A stretch of 64,000 bases of DNA, from NCBI RefSeq assembly GCF_005280585.1, contig NZ_SZVO01000005.1, positions 248,001 to 312,000 on the forward strand, written 5' to 3'. Below the pieces are notes generated by a model, which did not search any database, was not told the origin of the DNA, and saw nothing but the letters and a program-made list of their open reading frames with translations. Made by a program: the position numbers and the translations under genes. The stretch comes from Dyadobacter frigoris. Lineage in GTDB: Bacteria; Bacteroidota; Bacteroidia; Cytophagales; Spirosomataceae. Shown in pieces: positions 62,857 to 64,000 of the stretch (position 1 is its first letter; each line of letters begins with the position of its first letter).

Positions 62857-63648
62857 ATGAAAAATTTAAAAGGAAAAACAGCATTTGTTACCGGTGCGTC
62901 ATCAGGAATTGGATTGGCTTTTGCACACGCATTAGCTGAAATGGGGATGAATATAATTCTTACGGCCAGATCCACAGAAAAACTAAATCAGGAGGCGAAT
63001 ATAATTTCGAAAAAATTTAGAGTTAAAACGTACGTCGTAGCATGCGATCTGTCTCAAAAAGAAACTCCCGACAAACTTTATCAATTTGTAAGAGAAAACC
63101 AGCTTTCAGTGGATTTACTGATCAATAATGCCGGTTTCGGGAAATGGGGTAATTTTCTGGAAGAAACGATTCCAACCTATGAAAACATGCTTGAAGTGAA
63201 TATCAACGCCGTGGTAAAACTCAGTCATTTATTCCTTCCTGAAATGCTGGCAAAGGGAGAAGGCGGAATTATCAATGTTGCCTCCACCGGCGCCTTTCAA
63301 CCCTGTCCTTATATTGCCACGTATGCTGCCAGTAAGGCTTTTGTTTTATCTTTCTCCGAAGCGTTATATGGTGAATATTATAAACGAGGAATTACGGTAA
63401 CCGCACTTTGTCCGGGCAATACAGCTACGGGATTCCAGGAAGTTGCAGGTGCGGATACCAGTAAAATGTATGCCGAATCTGCCGAAACAGTAGCAAAAGA
63501 AGGAATTCAGGCATTCATACAAGGACAAAATTGTAAGGTTAACGGAATGGGTAATAATTTACAATCGCTGATTCCCAAATTCTTACCTAGAAAAATGGTT
63601 ATTAAGATTGTTGAAAAAATGATGAATAAGAGAGTTAACGCCCAATGA
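62857..63648 (+). CDS. SDR-family short-chain dehydrogenase (DltE-like)
   Basis: A 263-residue SDR enzyme: TAFVTGASSGIGLAFAHALAEMG (about 8-30), NNAGFGKWGNFLEET (about 92-106), VASTGAFQPCPYIATYAASKAFVLSFSEAL (Ser, Tyr and Lys, about 140-170) and CPGNTATGF. The GKWGNF and PYIATYAASKAF forms match the DltE/YqjQ group of 3-oxoacyl-type reductases. An acyl carrier protein gene follows 100 bases downstream, suggesting a fatty acid or lipid-linked role. Confidence 0.85.
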   Translation: MKNLKGKTAFVTGASSGIGLAFAHALAEMGMNIILTARSTEKLNQEANIISKKFRVKTYVVACDLSQKETPDKLYQFVRENQLSVDLLINNAGFGKWGNFLEETIPTYENMLEVNINAVVKLSHLFLPEMLAKGEGGIINVASTGAFQPCPYIATYAASKAFVLSFSEALYGEYYKRGITVTALCPGNTATGFQEVAGADTSKMYAESAETVAKEGIQAFIQGQNCKVNGMGNNLQSLIPKFLPRKMVIKIVEKMMNKRVNAQ

Positions 63649-63747
63649 ATACCTGAAACCAATAAAAATGATTAAATAAAGAATGCGGTTGCCACAAAAA
63701 GGGAGAATCATCCGTATTCCATATTATCATAAACAAAAGATTTTCCT

Positions 63748-63984
63748 ATGAAAGAGCAAATCAGGACATTACTGGCAACGAATTCCGGCCTTCCGTTTCA
63801 GTCCATCACAGACGACGCAAATCTTTCACGTGATCTTGGACTTGATAGCCTTGACACGGTCGATTTGATATTACAAATGGAAGATCAGTTCAAAGTGTCT
63901 ATTCCTGATGAAGATTATCCCAAGCTGCAAACGGTGAAGGAAATTAGCGAATATCTTCAAAATAAAATGGCTGTTGTTGCATAA
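63748..63984 (+). CDS. acyl carrier protein
   Basis: A 78-residue four-helix carrier protein. The phosphopantetheine site is DLGLDSLDTVDL with Ser at about residue 34, followed by the acidic recognition helix (ILQMEDQFKVSIPDED). It carries acyl intermediates on a phosphopantetheine arm. It differs from the housekeeping AcpP by its spacing and lies beside an SDR rather than the fab genes, so it may belong to a dedicated lipid or natural-product pathway that continues beyond the window. Confidence 0.93.
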   Translation: MKEQIRTLLATNSGLPFQSITDDANLSRDLGLDSLDTVDLILQMEDQFKVSIPDEDYPKLQTVKEISEYLQNKMAVVA

Positions 63985-64000
63985 TATAGTTGAGGCTTAC

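Noticed and set aside
1..64000. tRNA or rRNA genes
   Set aside because: No segment with the conserved tRNA arms or rRNA-like sequence was recognised by eye; a tRNA search would be needed to be sure.

Overview
The window looks like chromosomal DNA from a member of the Bacteroidota, most likely a Cytophagales bacterium of the Dyadobacter/Spirosoma kind (inference; no rRNA is present to settle it). The signs are a GldD gliding lipoprotein, an ECF sigma / FecR pair, many proteins with Sec or lipoprotein signals, an extensive plant-polysaccharide catabolic gene set, and several promoters with the Bacteroidota -7 element TAnnTTTG. No tRNA, rRNA, CRISPR array, prophage or replication origin was seen.

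Layout. 1-2.75 kb: end of a TonB-dependent receptor, a lipoprotein, a Fur-family repressor and a MerC-like membrane protein whose promoter overlaps a perfect palindrome (a metal-homeostasis locus). 2.7-7.6 kb: serine hydrolase, a sugar-acid dehydratase and an SDR oxidoreductase, the last two separated by a REP-associated tyrosine transposase (RAYT) and its palindromic REP units. 7.6-13 kb: GldD, then a four-gene module of carbamoyltransferase, SGNH hydrolase, a 49-aa DUF5989 protein and an SxtJ-like protein. 13-17.6 kb: thioesterase, metE behind a cobalamin riboswitch, and two toxin-antitoxin modules, one with its toxin reduced to 23 codons. 17.8-27.4 kb: fumarase, GH95 fucosidase, a 900-bp REP-rich stretch containing a duplicated gene start, a HEAT protein, a dehydrogenase, galactokinase and a lipoprotein mutarotase, then a 112-bp tandem repeat. 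27.4-34.7 kb: a degenerate TrpF-like protein, a PspC/LiaF-type envelope-stress set, a D-Ala-D-Ala dipeptidase, and an ECF sigma / anti-sigma / STN-domain outer-membrane protein operon. 34.8-43.5 kb: NAD synthetase, a LolC/E-like permease, methionine-type aminotransferase, peroxiredoxin-like protein and GH31.

43.5-54.3 kb is a uronate (pectin) catabolic locus: NUDIX protein and LacI regulator divergent from kduD-kduI, then two KdgF cupins (one cytosolic, one exported), a GH105 unsaturated-uronyl hydrolase, tagaturonate reductase, a hexuronate-type MFS transporter and an NTF2-like protein. The same 25-bp sequence lies before kduD and before the kdgF operon, with the same spacing to a second shared block, and is the best candidate for the LacI operator. 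Between that site and the first kdgF lies an array of about twelve 54-bp units.

54.3-64 kb: a broken RAYT gene riddled with its own kind of palindromes, a lipoprotein, ATP-grasp ligase, leucyl aminopeptidase, a second GH105/GH88 enzyme, an M28 peptidase, a Crp/Fnr regulator, an SDR and an acyl carrier protein.

Points most worth following up are the carbamoyltransferase/DUF5989/SxtJ/SGNH module, the paired KdgF enzymes with the repeat array in their putative leader, and the RAYT/REP elements that have shaped several intergenic regions.
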